From: an uncultured Arachnia sp.
GTDB lineage: Bacteria > Actinomycetota > Actinomycetes > Propionibacteriales > Propionibacteriaceae
Reading direction: 5' to 3'
Assembly (NCBI GenBank): GCA_947493705.1
Contig: CANLSH010000007.1
Span: 1 to 43,302, forward strand
Length of the DNA: 43,302 nt
Positions 7,985-17,791 of this stretch are shown one piece after another; position 1 is the first letter of the stretch, and each line of letters opens with the position of its first letter. The position numbers and the translations under genes are program-made. The notes beneath the pieces were generated by a model. That model ran no database searches and was not told the DNA's origin. It saw nothing but the letters and a program-made list of their open reading frames with translations.

Positions 7985-10783
7985 TCAGGCCCGAACTGAA
8001 CTCCCGTGACACACCTTGTACTTCTTGCCCGAGCCGCAGTAGCAGGGCTGGTTGCGACCCGGGCGGTTACCCGTCTTCGCCTGAGGTCTCGCGGTTGACT
8101 TGGCCTCACCCGATTCATCCGGTGCGGAGTAGGAGAGATTTTCGTGCTCCTCACCACCGAGTCCCTTGGCCAGAGGCCTGGCGGGCTCGTATCCACTGTG
8201 CTGATGCTCCCCTGACCCAGAGGCACTGGTGGCGGCCTTGACGCGTCCCAGGACGTCCATGGGAGATCCGTCTGTTTCCGTCATGAGGCTGACGCTGGGC
8301 TCCGGAGCCACCGGTTTGACCTCGAGATTGAACAGCAGGCCCACCACCTGCTCGAACGAGGCCTCGCGCATCGCGATGAACATGTCGCCGCCCTCACGCT
8401 GATACTCGGTGAGCGGATCACGCTGAGCCATGGCCCGGAGTCCGATGCCCTCGCGCAGGTAGTCCATCTCGTAGAGGTGCTCTCGCCAGTTGCGGTCCAC
8501 CACGCTCAGCAGCACCTGTCGCTCCAACTCGCGCATCGTGTCCTCACCGAGAGCAGCCTCACGCGCCTCGTAGGCGTGAGTGACGTCCTCGACAAACATC
8601 TCCACGAGCTCGTTCTGTTCTGGCAATTCCTCTTCCACCTCGTCGCGATCCACGCTCACGGGGTACAGGGTGCGCAACTCGTTGAACAGCACATCCAGGT
8701 TCCAGTCCTCATGGATTCCGACCGTGTTCGATCGAACCACTTCCTCCACCACACGCTGTGCCCGCTCGCGCAACTGCTCGCTCAGATCCTCGCCGTCAAG
8801 AACGCGGCGACGATCGCGGTAGACCACGTGTCGTTGTCGGTTGAGCACATCGTCGTACTTGAGGACGTTCTTGCGCATCTCAAAGTTTTGCGCCTCCACC
8901 TGCTTCTGCGCGGATTCAATGGCGTTGCTGACAAACTTCTGCTCGATAGGGACATCGTCCGGGAGCTTGAACATCACCAGTGCTCGTTCAAGCACCTCGG
9001 GGCGGAAGAGGCGCATGAGGTCGTCGTTGAGGGAGAGGTAGAAACGACTCTCCCCCGGGTCGCCCTGTCGGCCGGAGCGTCCGCGGAGCTGGTTGTCGAT
9101 GCGTCGGGACTCATGGCGTTCTGAACCGACCACGTAGAGCCCACCCGCGTCGACGACCTCCTTGTGCTCCATCTCCACCTGGTCTTGAAGAGCCTTGAGT
9201 GTCTCGTCCCAGGCCGTCTCGTACTCTTCGGGTGTCTCCACAGGGTCGAGTCCCTGTTTGCGGAGCTGCAGGTCAGCAAGGAACTCGGGGTTGCCACCGA
9301 GCATGATGTCCGTGCCTCGTCCAGCCATGTTCGTGGAAACTGTCACCGCACCCTTGCGGCCGGCCTGTGCGACGACCACCGCCTCCCGGTCATGCTGCTT
9401 GGCGTTCAGGACCTCGTGAGGAACTCCAGCTGACTTGAGCAGTGTGGACAGCAGTTCCGATTTGGCCACCGATGCTGTGCCCATGAGCACGGGCTGCCCC
9501 TTGGCATGACGCTCCACCACGTCGCCGATGATCGCCTCGAACTTCGCCTCTTCAGTGCGATAGATCCGATCACCCTGATCCTTGCGAATCATTTCCTTGT
9601 TGGTGGGGATCACGATCACGCCGAGGCCATAGATCTTCTGGAATTCCGATTCTTCGGTTTTGGCCGTGCCGGTCATACCCGCGAGTTTGGAGTACATGCG
9701 GAAGTAGTTCTGCAGCGTCACGGTGGCCAGGGTCTGGTACTCGTCCTTGATCTGCACACCCTCCTTGGCTTCCAGGGCCTGGTGCAGCCCCTCGTTGTAG
9801 CGGCGGCCGGCCAGGGAACGGCCCGTGTGTTCATCCACGATGAGGATCTCACCGTCGAGAAGGACGTAATCCTTGTCCTTCTTGAACAACTCTTTGGCCT
9901 TGATGGCGTTGTTCAGATAGCTGATCAGAGGTGTGTTGGCGGATTCGTACAGATTGTCGATACCCAAGCGGTCTTCCACCGCCTCGATCCCTGAGGGACC
10001 AATGGAGATGGTCCGCTTTTTCTCATCCACCTCGTAGTCAGTCTCACGCTTGAGGCTACGCACAATTTTGGCGAATACGGGGTACCACTCATGGGTGTCT
10101 TCGGCGGGACCGGAGATGATGAGCGGGGTACGCGCCTCGTCCACGAGGATCGAGTCCACTTCGTCGACAATGGCGTAGTGGTGGCCGCGCTGCACCAGAT
10201 CAGAGGCCTTGAGCGCCATGTTGTCGCGTAGGTAGTCAAAACCAAATTCGTTGTTGGTGCCGTAGGTGATGTCGCAGGCATAGGCCTCGCGTCGTTGTTC
10301 AGGGGTCATGGATGCCAGGATCACGCCTACGGTGAGTCCGAGAAAGTGGTGAATCCGCCCCATCTGCTCCGACTGAAACTTCGCCAGGTAGTCATTCGTG
10401 GTGACGATATGGACACCCTTGCCGGTCAGCCCGTTCAGATAGGACGGCAGGGTCCCCACGAGGGTTTTGCCCTCACCGGTCTTCATTTCAGCGATATTGG
10501 TCCAGTGCAGTGCCGCGCCACCCATGATCTGCACATCGAAGAGCCGCTTGCCCAGAACACGCACCGCTGCTTCACGAACGGTGGCGAATGCCTCAGCCAT
10601 GATCGAGTCCAGTGATTCGCCCTCATCGAGCCGCGCACGCAGTTCGTCGGTCTGCCCGCGGAGCTGCTCGTCTGACATCGCCTGGTAGTCCTCCTCAATG
10701 GAGTTCACCCGGTCAGCCACCTTCGACAGCTTCTTCAGCTGTGTTCCGGAGCCGATGTTGTTCAAGAAGTCCATGAATCCCAC
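7985..10783 (-). CDS. secA: Preprotein translocase ATPase SecA
   Basis: This 932-residue motor drives unfolded precursors through SecYEG by ATP hydrolysis. Walker A is MKTGEGKT (100-107). The DEAD-type box is DEVD (207-210), followed by [13 protein letters not shown]. The second ATPase domain has [12 protein letters not shown] and [13 protein letters not shown]. The C-terminus ends with the zinc-binding SEC-C motif, with Cys914, Cys916, Cys925 and His926. The GTG start at 10783 has AAAGGA ten bases upstream; the ATG three codons later is too far from it. It follows hpf, but a strong inverted repeat between them may separate transcription. Its length suggests the housekeeping SecA1 type. Confidence 0.97.
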   Translation of the reverse strand: MGFMDFLNNIGSGTQLKKLSKVADRVNSIEEDYQAMSDEQLRGQTDELRARLDEGESLDSIMAEAFATVREAAVRVLGKRLFDVQIMGGAALHWTNIAEMKTGEGKTLVGTLPSYLNGLTGKGVHIVTTNDYLAKFQSEQMGRIHHFLGLTVGVILASMTPEQRREAYACDITYGTNNEFGFDYLRDNMALKASDLVQRGHHYAIVDEVDSILVDEARTPLIISGPAEDTHEWYPVFAKIVRSLKRETDYEVDEKKRTISIGPSGIEAVEDRLGIDNLYESANTPLISYLNNAIKAKELFKKDKDYVLLDGEILIVDEHTGRSLAGRRYNEGLHQALEAKEGVQIKDEYQTLATVTLQNYFRMYSKLAGMTGTAKTEESEFQKIYGLGVIVIPTNKEMIRKDQGDRIYRTEEAKFEAIIGDVVERHAKGQPVLMGTASVAKSELLSTLLKSAGVPHEVLNAKQHDREAVVVAQAGRKGAVTVSTNMAGRGTDIMLGGNPEFLADLQLRKQGLDPVETPEEYETAWDETLKALQDQVEMEHKEVVDAGGLYVVGSERHESRRIDNQLRGRSGRQGDPGESRFYLSLNDDLMRLFRPEVLERALVMFKLPDDVPIEQKFVSNAIESAQKQVEAQNFEMRKNVLKYDDVLNRQRHVVYRDRRRVLDGEDLSEQLRERAQRVVEEVVRSNTVGIHEDWNLDVLFNELRTLYPVSVDRDEVEEELPEQNELVEMFVEDVTHAYEAREAALGEDTMRELERQVLLSVVDRNWREHLYEMDYLREGIGLRAMAQRDPLTEYQREGGDMFIAMREASFEQVVGLLFNLEVKPVAPEPSVSLMTETDGSPMDVLGRVKAATSASGSGEHQHSGYEPARPLAKGLGGEEHENLSYSAPDESGEAKSTARPQAKTGNRPGRNQPCYCGSGKKYKVCHGSSVRA

Positions 10784-10880
10784 GGTGTTGTTTTCCTTTG
10801 GTTGGGTTCTCTGGTTGGCTTCGCTCCCGACGGGCGCGCACCTCGCGTTATCCTACCCAGCCGCCGCCGGGCACCCAAAG

Positions 10881-10906
10881 ACGCCCGTGTGCGAGGACAC
10901 GGGCGT
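10881..10906 (-). terminator. Inverted repeat between hpf and secA
   Basis: A perfect 10-bp stem (ACGCCCGTGT paired with ACACGGGCGT) encloses a six-base loop. It lies 45 bases past the hpf stop and before secA. On the minus strand it is followed only by CTTTGGG, so it would be a weak intrinsic terminator or a stabilising hairpin. Confidence 0.5.
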
Positions 10907-10950
10907 TTGAGGTGAAGCAGGCTCAGGAGACGATTTTGGGGGAATACGGA

Positions 10951-11553
10951 TCAGTGGACGTTCAGGTGGATCACGCCGTAGTTGTAGGCCTTGCGGCGAT
11001 AAACCACTGACGGCCTGCCGGTCTCGGCGTCCTGGTAGAGGAAGAAATCATGTCCAACCAGCTCCATCTCGTCCAGCGCCTGTGCCAGCGACAGCGGTGA
11101 GGTGTCAAACGACTTCTCCCTGACCACGAGCGGACCGTCGCCGTCCACGACCATGCCCGCCACCTCGAACTTGTCCTCATCTTCTGCGGTCTCTTCCTGG
11201 GGGGGCGTCGAGTACTGGGCAGGTTCCAGCGCCGAGGCCACGCGGAGACCCCGATGTGTCTTGCGTCGGTCTGCTGCTTTGCGGAGCTGTGACTTCAATC
11301 TGTCAAAGGCCAGGTCGAATGCGGAATTCTTGTCGCCCGCCTTGGCCTCTGCCCGGATAACGGGTCCACGGCTGCGCATGGTGATCTGCACCTCCACGGC
11401 GTCGGTGGGATTCTTGCTGTTGTCGGCGGAGAATTCGACTTCGACACGGATGACGCGATCGCGCAGTCTTTCCACCGTGGCGATGCGTTCAGTGACCAGA
11501 TCCTTCAGTTCCGGACCAACGGTGCAGTGTCGACCTGTGACGACGATGTCCAT
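10951..11553 (-). CDS. hpf: Long-form ribosome hibernation promoting factor
   Basis: This 200-residue protein dimerises 70S ribosomes into inactive 100S particles in resting cells. The N-terminal RaiA/HPF domain starts MDIVVTGRHCTVGPELKDLV and contains the basic FDLAFDRLKSQLRKAADR helix that contacts 16S rRNA. A charged linker follows. The C-terminal dimerisation domain has LDEMELVGHDFFLYQDA and ends SVVYRRKAYNYGVIHL. The ATG at 11553 has a near-perfect GAGGAG site; the open frame extends 18 codons upstream without support. Position between comF and secA is usual in Actinobacteria. Confidence 0.95.
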   Translation of the reverse strand: MDIVVTGRHCTVGPELKDLVTERIATVERLRDRVIRVEVEFSADNSKNPTDAVEVQITMRSRGPVIRAEAKAGDKNSAFDLAFDRLKSQLRKAADRRKTHRGLRVASALEPAQYSTPPQEETAEDEDKFEVAGMVVDGDGPLVVREKSFDTSPLSLAQALDEMELVGHDFFLYQDAETGRPSVVYRRKAYNYGVIHLNVH

Positions 11554-11738
11554 GGATACTCCTCTTTCTGGGTCCCGCCGAGGGACTACATTCAGCGAAA
11601 CCGACAACCCCTGTCGGGTGGCCGGCTGTGATCATCTGCGACGTGCGGTCGTGTGACCGCACGAGCAGAACCGCCACCAGAATCCGGCAAACCTGATGCT
11701 GATCGATGGTGGCTGCAATCTGCATACCCTTAAGTTAC

Positions 11739-12497
11739 TCAACTCACGGGCCGACCGGGGTGAAAGTCCGTGCTCGGGGTGGCGCAATGCCTGTCGGCGT
11801 CACCGATGACGGCGGCCCCCACCACGCAGGCGCCCGCCATCTCCAGTGCACGCGCAGCTTCAGCAAGGCTTGCACCAGTGGTGCAGACATCATCGACGAT
11901 GACCACGGCGCCCGAGAGCCTGCGGGCTCGCATGGTTCCGTGTACGTTGAGCTGTCTTCCAGCCGCACTCAGGCTTCTCTGGTCCAGACCACGCAGATCT
12001 CCTCTCAGCTCGGCCCTCCATTGCATGTTCAGATGACGGGCCGCTGAGGCCGCCAGCATGGCCCCATGGTCCAACCCACGACGTCTGACGGCGGAGGCCA
12101 ACGAAGGTACGGGCACGAGCCGGGCGCCGCCAGGAGCGTCAAGGCATGAAACCGCCGTCGCCAGCCGCCGCGACAACAGCGGTGCCAGCTGAAGCGCCCC
12201 ATCATCCTTGAAGGCGGGAACCAGCTTCTCCACCTGAGGTCTGTAGTCATTGGCCGCGATGAGGGGAACATTCAGCCCCGGTCTGTACACCTCATGCGGG
12301 ACTGCGCCTTGGATGACGCTGCGGCATGCGGTACATGCACCCCACCCCGGCGCGCCGCACACGGCACACACCGCCCCCAGAAACAGATGAGCGGCAGCCA
12401 CGAGAAATCCGGACACATCCACCACTGTGGGCCTCCACCGTGCCGCTCCCCCACTTCTCCACAACCATTCGCAGCCCTGGGCCGGACCAACACTCAC
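11739..12497 (-). CDS. ComF-family phosphoribosyltransferase-like protein
   Basis: This is a 252-residue cytoplasmic protein of the ComF/GntX family, related to competence ComFC. The N-terminus has two zinc-ribbon-like CxxC pairs (CAVC and CTAC). The C-terminus has the PRPP-binding loop VVIVDDVCTTGASL, and an RRRGLDH motif precedes it. The role in this organism is unknown; in competent bacteria ComF helps DNA uptake, but no com genes are near. The GTG start overlaps the lpqB stop in GTGA, indicating translational coupling. Confidence 0.88.
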   Translation of the reverse strand: MSVGPAQGCEWLWRSGGAARWRPTVVDVSGFLVAAAHLFLGAVCAVCGAPGWGACTACRSVIQGAVPHEVYRPGLNVPLIAANDYRPQVEKLVPAFKDDGALQLAPLLSRRLATAVSCLDAPGGARLVPVPSLASAVRRRGLDHGAMLAASAARHLNMQWRAELRGDLRGLDQRSLSAAGRQLNVHGTMRARRLSGAVVIVDDVCTTGASLAEAARALEMAGACVVGAAVIGDADRHCATPSTDFHPGRPVS

Positions 12498-14182
12498 CCG
12501 GGATAGGTGACGTCCTGCAGAACGTCGTCGAGACGCGTCCAGCGATTGTTGGCATCATGGCGGACAATCACGTCCTCCTCCGAGCGCATCACCACCGCCG
12601 TGCCGTCCGTGCCGGGGAGCGCTGATACCTGCACGGGCCGCTCCAGCAACGGGCCCAAATCTTCAACCAGCGATCCGTCCAGTCGTGTCCGGAAAACCGA
12701 GGTTCCCGCCTGAGCCTCGGCCAGCACCACCAGCTCCGTCTCACCGCTCCATTCCACGCCCCCGAAGTTCGTCAAGGGATTACGTCCATTCAGCAGCGAC
12801 AGCTCAGCAACCGCCGCCAGCCGCGGACGAGTGCTCTCATCAACGCTAGACATCACCAATCGTCGCTCTCCAGCCCTCTCCACAATCACCGCCGCCCGCT
12901 CACCGGCCTGGGAGACCGAGAAATCGACGAGGCCATCACCCACCCCAGTCGTGTCCACCTCGATGATCTTTCCTGCCCCAGTTATTCGAATGAGGTGTGT
13001 CACCCCGGCTGCGTCATCACCCATGAGCCACAGATTTCCGAGCGCGAACTGGGCGGCCCGAAGGTTGACATGGCCGGGTGAGATGGGGATGAGTGCACCC
13101 CCGAGCGGCCCGACGAGCACCGTCGTCCGAGATTCATTGATGAAGCCCACGAGGGTTTGATCAATGGAGACTGCAACCTCGGAGACCGCGGCACCCTGCG
13201 ATTCCATCGGTAGTGCCTCGCCTTCGCCGTCGATGCGCACGCCCACACCGTCGCGTACCCCGAAAAGGTCGGACGTGGCGGTCCGTGGCAACAACTGCAA
13301 TCGCTGCTGGGACGCCACCTCAAGGACGGCGGCCTCGTTCTGATCCGGTAAGGGATAGACGCGCCCATCGTTGAGTACCTGCAGACCTGTTACACGCGGG
13401 ATGGCGGTCAACGACCACAGCAATTGCGCACCCAGGAGACGTCGACGATCTTCGGACATGGCGGTGTCCAGGCCCGTCAGAGCCACGAGAACGGTTCCTT
13501 CGCTGTCGACGCTCGCACTTCTGGCTGCCAACCCCACCTGTGGTCCCATGGCGTTGAGCACGGATGACTCGATCGCGGCGCTTGGTCCCGCCACGAGAGC
13601 CTCAACGATGCGTCCCGGTGTCAGCAGGGCGTCCGGGACGTGGATGAGGTCCGGCACCACGTGGTTGCCCGAGGCGGCCCCGAAATAGATTGTGACGTGG
13701 GACCACCAACGCTCAAAGATGTAGTCGGAGACGAGAACTCCCGCCGGAGGATTTCCAATCCGCCACTCCCCCTCCTCCTGCACCACTGCAAAATCGTGCG
13801 ACATCTCGTTCCCGGTTGCAGTGAATCGGCCCTCACCATCCAGCACTCCGGTTTGCATCCCCTTGACGAGCACCGTCTCGTCCTCCTCGGACACCACACC
13901 ACGAAATACTGCACCACCCTCGCCGGGTTGCCACTGCGCAGCCGACTCCTTCGTCAAGTATTTGCGTGCCACGCTGTAGTCCACATCCGGATCAACCATT
14001 GCCTGCACAAAATTCTCCACCAGGCGGACCGCTGAAATGCCCGGCTCCGGGGGTTTGGCAATGATCTGAACGCCGCGGGGCTCCGATCCGAGGGGAACTT
14101 CCTGTACGGGCCCCGCGGTGGGGATGTCTGTGCACCCGATCAACAGCATCGCTGTCAGCACCGCGGCAATGAGCCGCATCAT
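12494..14182 (-). CDS. lpqB: Lipoprotein LpqB
   Basis: This is a 562-residue exported lipoprotein that works with the MtrAB two-component system in actinobacterial envelope homeostasis. The signal sequence ends with the lipobox LIGC (Cys17). A GerMN-like domain (about residues 190-280, from the pattern HVPDALLTPGRIVEALVAGP) precedes a beta-propeller-like C-terminal half. The ATG lies within the mtrB stop region with a 4-base overlap, and the gene's own stop overlaps comF. In mycobacteria LpqB binds the MtrB sensor domain; the same is likely here. Confidence 0.93.
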   Translation of the reverse strand: MMRLIAAVLTAMLLIGCTDIPTAGPVQEVPLGSEPRGVQIIAKPPEPGISAVRLVENFVQAMVDPDVDYSVARKYLTKESAAQWQPGEGGAVFRGVVSEEDETVLVKGMQTGVLDGEGRFTATGNEMSHDFAVVQEEGEWRIGNPPAGVLVSDYIFERWWSHVTIYFGAASGNHVVPDLIHVPDALLTPGRIVEALVAGPSAAIESSVLNAMGPQVGLAARSASVDSEGTVLVALTGLDTAMSEDRRRLLGAQLLWSLTAIPRVTGLQVLNDGRVYPLPDQNEAAVLEVASQQRLQLLPRTATSDLFGVRDGVGVRIDGEGEALPMESQGAAVSEVAVSIDQTLVGFINESRTTVLVGPLGGALIPISPGHVNLRAAQFALGNLWLMGDDAAGVTHLIRITGAGKIIEVDTTGVGDGLVDFSVSQAGERAAVIVERAGERRLVMSSVDESTRPRLAAVAELSLLNGRNPLTNFGGVEWSGETELVVLAEAQAGTSVFRTRLDGSLVEDLGPLLERPVQVSALPGTDGTAVVMRSEEDVIVRHDANNRWTRLDDVLQDVTYPG

Positions 14183-15741
14183 GGTGTCTTCCTCCTCGCC
14201 TCTACATCAGTGGGGATCACGGACAGGGGGGAACCGATCAGGGCATGTCCGGGATCCTTGGGCAACGTGAGACGGAACTGGGCACCACGTTCCGGGCGTC
14301 CCCAGGCAGTCAACCAGCCACCGTGAAGTCTGGCATCCTCCAGAGCGATGGCAAGTCCGAGTCCGGTGCCACCCACCACACGGTTCCGTGACGGATCGGC
14401 TCGCCAGAAACGATCAAAAACCAGGCTGGATTCACTCGCCTGAAAGCCCACGCCGCGGTCACGCACGGCTACGGCGACCGCATGGGTATCAGAGGCAACA
14501 GTGACGTCGATCGGGTGGCCGTCGCCGTGTTCAATGGCATTCGTCAGGAGATTGCGCAGGATCCGACGAATACGACGCGAGTCCATCTGGGCATTGGCCG
14601 CTCCATCGCTGGTGAACCGCAGCTCGATTCCGAGACGAGTGGCGAAGTCCCGCTGATTCTCCACCTCTGATTCCACCAATGGAACGAGGTCCACCTCGTC
14701 GAGGCTGAGGACGGCAGCTCCGGCATCGAATCGAGAAATTTCCAGCAGATCAGCCAGTAGTGAATCAAATCGGTCAATTTGCGTGGACATCAGCTCCACT
14801 GTCCTTCGGGAGCGGGGTTCGAAGTCGTCCCGGGACTCATGGAGAACGTCTGCCGCCATGCGGATGGTTGTCATGGGCGTGCGCAGTTCGTGGGACACGT
14901 CCGCCACGAACCGGCGCTGCACCAACGACAGCGTCTCCAACTCCCTGATACGGGCCGCCAGATCTTCGGCCATGTCGTTCATGGACACGGCCAGCGATGC
15001 GATGTCATCAGTCCCCCGGACCCGCATGCGCTCTTCGAGATCGCCTGAGGCCAGTCGACGCGCAGTGTGGCTTGCCTTGCGCACCGGACGAACCACCTGA
15101 ACCGTCACCAAATAGGCGATGGCGGCCAATGCACCCAGAAGAGCCAGCCCCGTGATCGTCACCGCTTTCTGCAGTGCCGCCAGCGTCGCCACCTCATTGG
15201 TCATGGGAAAGATGTAGTAGACGGGGAATCGTTCACCGGAGCTGTCCACGAGTGTGGTGCCCAGGGCCCAGCCGGGCTCGCTGGCAACGCTGTCCGAGTA
15301 CACCACCGATGTGGGCGTCACAAACATTTTGTCACTGCCCTGCACCTGCCGCTGCAGGCTGTCAGGGACAGACTCCGAGGTGATTCCACCGGAAAGGATG
15401 GCCCCCGCTGGCCCTTCAATGACCACCTTGTACTGTCCTGCCTGGCCCTGGGCCTGAATGGCCAGTGTGTTCAACTGTTCATAGACGGCGATGCTGCGTG
15501 ATTCCGGTCGGCGCAATTGGTCCGTCATGAAATTGTGAATACCGGTAGCTTCAGTAATGGCTGCGTTCTTCTTGGTCTCGACAATGCTGCTGCGTGCCTG
15601 CTGCATCAACAACAGACCCGCGAGAACCAGCACCAGGAACGACGCCGCGAGGGTTGTGAACAGCACACGCAGCGGCAGGGATCCCCACCACAGTTGCTGC
15701 AGTCCGGGGGTCTGGGGCTCAGATCGTTGTTGTTTGTTCAC
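14179..15741 (-). CDS. mtrB: Sensor histidine kinase MtrB
   Basis: This is a 520-residue membrane sensor kinase, partner of MtrA. Transmembrane helices lie near 24-46 and 193-216, with an extracytoplasmic domain between them. A HAMP domain follows, then the phosphoacceptor His284 in FVADVSHELRTP. The ATP-binding domain has the N box LRNLLTNAIEHG, and DRGVGF and GGTGLGLAI. The GTG start lies 23 bases inside the end of mtrA, so translation is coupled. MtrAB controls division and cell-wall genes in related bacteria. Confidence 0.95.
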   Translation of the reverse strand: MNKQQRSEPQTPGLQQLWWGSLPLRVLFTTLAASFLVLVLAGLLLMQQARSSIVETKKNAAITEATGIHNFMTDQLRRPESRSIAVYEQLNTLAIQAQGQAGQYKVVIEGPAGAILSGGITSESVPDSLQRQVQGSDKMFVTPTSVVYSDSVASEPGWALGTTLVDSSGERFPVYYIFPMTNEVATLAALQKAVTITGLALLGALAAIAYLVTVQVVRPVRKASHTARRLASGDLEERMRVRGTDDIASLAVSMNDMAEDLAARIRELETLSLVQRRFVADVSHELRTPMTTIRMAADVLHESRDDFEPRSRRTVELMSTQIDRFDSLLADLLEISRFDAGAAVLSLDEVDLVPLVESEVENQRDFATRLGIELRFTSDGAANAQMDSRRIRRILRNLLTNAIEHGDGHPIDVTVASDTHAVAVAVRDRGVGFQASESSLVFDRFWRADPSRNRVVGGTGLGLAIALEDARLHGGWLTAWGRPERGAQFRLTLPKDPGHALIGSPLSVIPTDVEARRKTP

Positions 15742-16426
15742 CGGCGCGGTACCCCACTCCCCGGACGGTCACCACGATCTGGGGGTGCTCGGGGTCCAGT
15801 TCAACCTTGGCGCGCAGCCTTTGGACGTGGACATTGACCAGACGGGTGTCCGCGGCGTTGCGGTAGCCCCAGACTTCGTCCAACAGCGCCTCGCGGCTGA
15901 AGACCTGTGCTGGTCGTTTCGCCAGAGCAAGGAGGAGGTCGAACTCGAGTGGGGTTAGTTGGATGGCCACGTCGTCGCGTTTGACGGTGTGTGCGGACAC
16001 GGAGATGACGAGGTCTCCCACCGCAAGAATATCCTTGCCGGGATCAGCGCTCATCTGTCGCAGCCGTGTCCGGATGCGTGCGATGAGTTCCTTGGGTTTG
16101 AATGGCTTGGCGACGTAGTCATCGGCACCCGCTTCCAGCCCCGCCACAACATCGGAAGTATCGGATCTGGCTGTGAGCATGACTATGGGGACGACGGATT
16201 CCACGCGCATTCCACGACACACACTGACGCCATCGCGCCCCGGGAGCATCAGGTCCAGCAGGACCAGATCGGGGCGACTGTCCCGCATGGCGTCCACGGC
16301 GTCCGTGCCGGTACCGCAGTGCACGGTGTCAAACCCTTCCTGACGCAGCACGATCTGCAGCATTTCCGACAGTGCCGGATCATCATCCACAATCAGAATG
16401 CGCGTCCGAGACCTCGTGTCCGTCAA
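15719..16426 (-). CDS. mtrA: Response regulator MtrA
   Basis: This is a 235-residue OmpR-type transcription factor. The receiver domain has the acidic pocket VDDD near residue 14, the phosphoacceptor Asp58 in VLLDLMLPGRDG, and a conserved Lys in AKPFKPKEL. The C-terminal winged helix ends TVRGVGYRAG. The start is a rare TTG at 16426, supported by AAGGAGG only four bases upstream. It is the first gene of the mtrA-mtrB-lpqB-comF run. Confidence 0.96.
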   Translation of the reverse strand: MTDTRSRTRILIVDDDPALSEMLQIVLRQEGFDTVHCGTGTDAVDAMRDSRPDLVLLDLMLPGRDGVSVCRGMRVESVVPIVMLTARSDTSDVVAGLEAGADDYVAKPFKPKELIARIRTRLRQMSADPGKDILAVGDLVISVSAHTVKRDDVAIQLTPLEFDLLLALAKRPAQVFSREALLDEVWGYRNAADTRLVNVHVQRLRAKVELDPEHPQIVVTVRGVGYRAGEQTTTI

Positions 16427-16532
16427 AGTCCCTCCTTCGGGTAGTCGTGCCTATGGTAACCCGCCCTCGGGAGGGGCTACGGTGCATGTACCCGGCTCAC
16501 AGCAGATGTCAACGAGATGATCTCTGTGGGTG

Positions 16533-17096
16533 TCAATTCAGTTCCGGGGTCTCCGTCCACGTGGACCACCGACCGGGGACGCCACCCAGACGACGTAGGG
16601 TTCGCCGCCACAGGTCGTCGGGCGTACCGAAGACTTCCTCCGCCCGGGGCGATGCCCTGAACCACGAGCCCCGGATCAACTCGCCCTCCAGCTGCCCTGC
16701 GTCCCAACCCGAGAGTCCGACGAAGATCCGGAGGTGTGAGAAGCCGCCTGCCACGAGTTCAACGGGGGTCTCCAGATCAAGAATGCCCACGTCGTCGAAG
16801 AGCTTTTTCCATCCGGGAGGTTCTTCGAAAGGATTGGCCACTTGAGCAAGGCAGACGGCAGCTTGTTGCGAGACGGGACCACCCTCAAAGAGCACCTTTG
16901 GCGGGGTGAGCATCTCTTGGAAGTGTTCCAGCACGTCCACCATGCCAAGTTCGCTGACCTTGTGAAGGCTGACTCCCAGAGATCCATTCTCATTGTGATC
17001 GAGCAGGAGAATGACACTTCTGTCGAAGTATCCACCGCGTCCCGGCTCCGTGGCCACGAGTATTTGACCTGCCACTGGTGGATGACCCTCATGCAT
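16533..17096 (-). CDS. YqgE/AlgH family protein (UPF0301)
   Basis: This is a 187-residue cytoplasmic protein of the widespread UPF0301 family. It starts with GQILVATEPGRGGYFDRSVI and carries LLLDHNENGSLGVSL and FEGGPV, all typical of the family. The conserved FVGLSGWDAGQLEGEL follows near residue 130. Biochemical function is not established. No ribosome site stands out at the ATG at 17096. It sits upstream of mtrA on the same strand, 106 bases away, and is probably transcribed separately. Confidence 0.9.
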   Translation of the reverse strand: MHEGHPPVAGQILVATEPGRGGYFDRSVILLLDHNENGSLGVSLHKVSELGMVDVLEHFQEMLTPPKVLFEGGPVSQQAAVCLAQVANPFEEPPGWKKLFDDVGILDLETPVELVAGGFSHLRIFVGLSGWDAGQLEGELIRGSWFRASPRAEEVFGTPDDLWRRTLRRLGGVPGRWSTWTETPELN

Positions 17097-17754
17097 GAAC
17101 CCATTCTGTCACGCGAGCCGGCTCCTCCGGGGAAGCACAACAGCCGGACGGGACTGCTGCACGTCCAGGCGACAGGTTGGGTTGAGCGGCCTCTGGGCAG
17201 CGATCTTTCGGGTCAGGTAGTCATACCGCAACCCAGCCGTCAGCTTGTGGACCGATGCCGTCGCATCCCCATATGGCCGACCGCCCAGCCGTCTCAGCGC
17301 AACCCGAACGGGTGATCGGGTCGTTTCCGCTGGATGAATCCGCGGGATCTACCACATCGGGAAACCGAGTTGCGGGAACATTTCGGCTGGTCTGCCACCC
17401 GAGATGTTGCAGAGACTCCGTGGCTCCTTCCAATACGGTCTCAACACAACCGTCATGAGTCCCCACTCGTAGAGGGGCCAAGGTTCCGCGGTGATGAGCC
17501 AAGTCCCGGAGTCGCACCGCAGCGTGAGGTACTCCCAGCGGGACCGGACGGCGTCAGCGGCACCCTGGTCGGCACCCCCACCGATCCCCACCCGGAGCAG
17601 ATAGGGCCTCTGATCGAAGTCGACACGACGGGACCCGTAGACGTCACCGCGCTGACGAAAACGTAATATCAACGATCCCCGCGTCAAACGCTGAGATGCA
17701 GTAGCTCGCTTCAGTGAGTAGAAACGATCTTCTGGGGCAGAGAATCAGACAAGT
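17097..17754. other. Stretch without a confident gene
   Basis: About 660 bases lie between yqgE and the tmRNA terminator. Several short open frames overlap on both strands and none has a clear ribosome site or a family signature. The best is the minus-strand frame listed at 17349-17687. No tRNA, hairpin cluster or insertion sequence is visible. It may be decayed coding sequence. Confidence 0.5.
17349..17687 (-). CDS. Possible small protein or gene remnant
   Basis: A 112-residue frame with protein-like composition, containing YLLRVGIGGGAD, SRWEYLTLRC and GTWLITAEPWPLYEW. Such strand-rich, aromatic segments look more like real coding than shadow frames. However, the only starts are TTG codons without a ribosome site, and I recognise no family. 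It could be the surviving part of a broken gene. Confidence 0.3.
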   Translation of the reverse strand: MTRGSLILRFRQRGDVYGSRRVDFDQRPYLLRVGIGGGADQGAADAVRSRWEYLTLRCDSGTWLITAEPWPLYEWGLMTVVLRPYWKEPRSLCNISGGRPAEMFPQLGFPMW

Positions 17755-17785
17755 AAAAACCCCTGCCAACGAATGTTGGCAGGGG
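17755..17785 (-). terminator. Intrinsic terminator of the tmRNA gene
   Basis: An 11-bp perfect stem (CCCCTGCCAAC paired with GTTGGCAGGGG) with a four-base loop is followed on the minus strand by five T residues. It lies seven bases beyond the tmRNA 3' end. Confidence 0.93.
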
Positions 17786-17791
17786 CAGGGG

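Noticed and set aside
8477..9124. Plus-strand frame of 215 residues inside secA
   Set aside because: A shadow of secA codons, rich in Leu, His and Val with no start signal.
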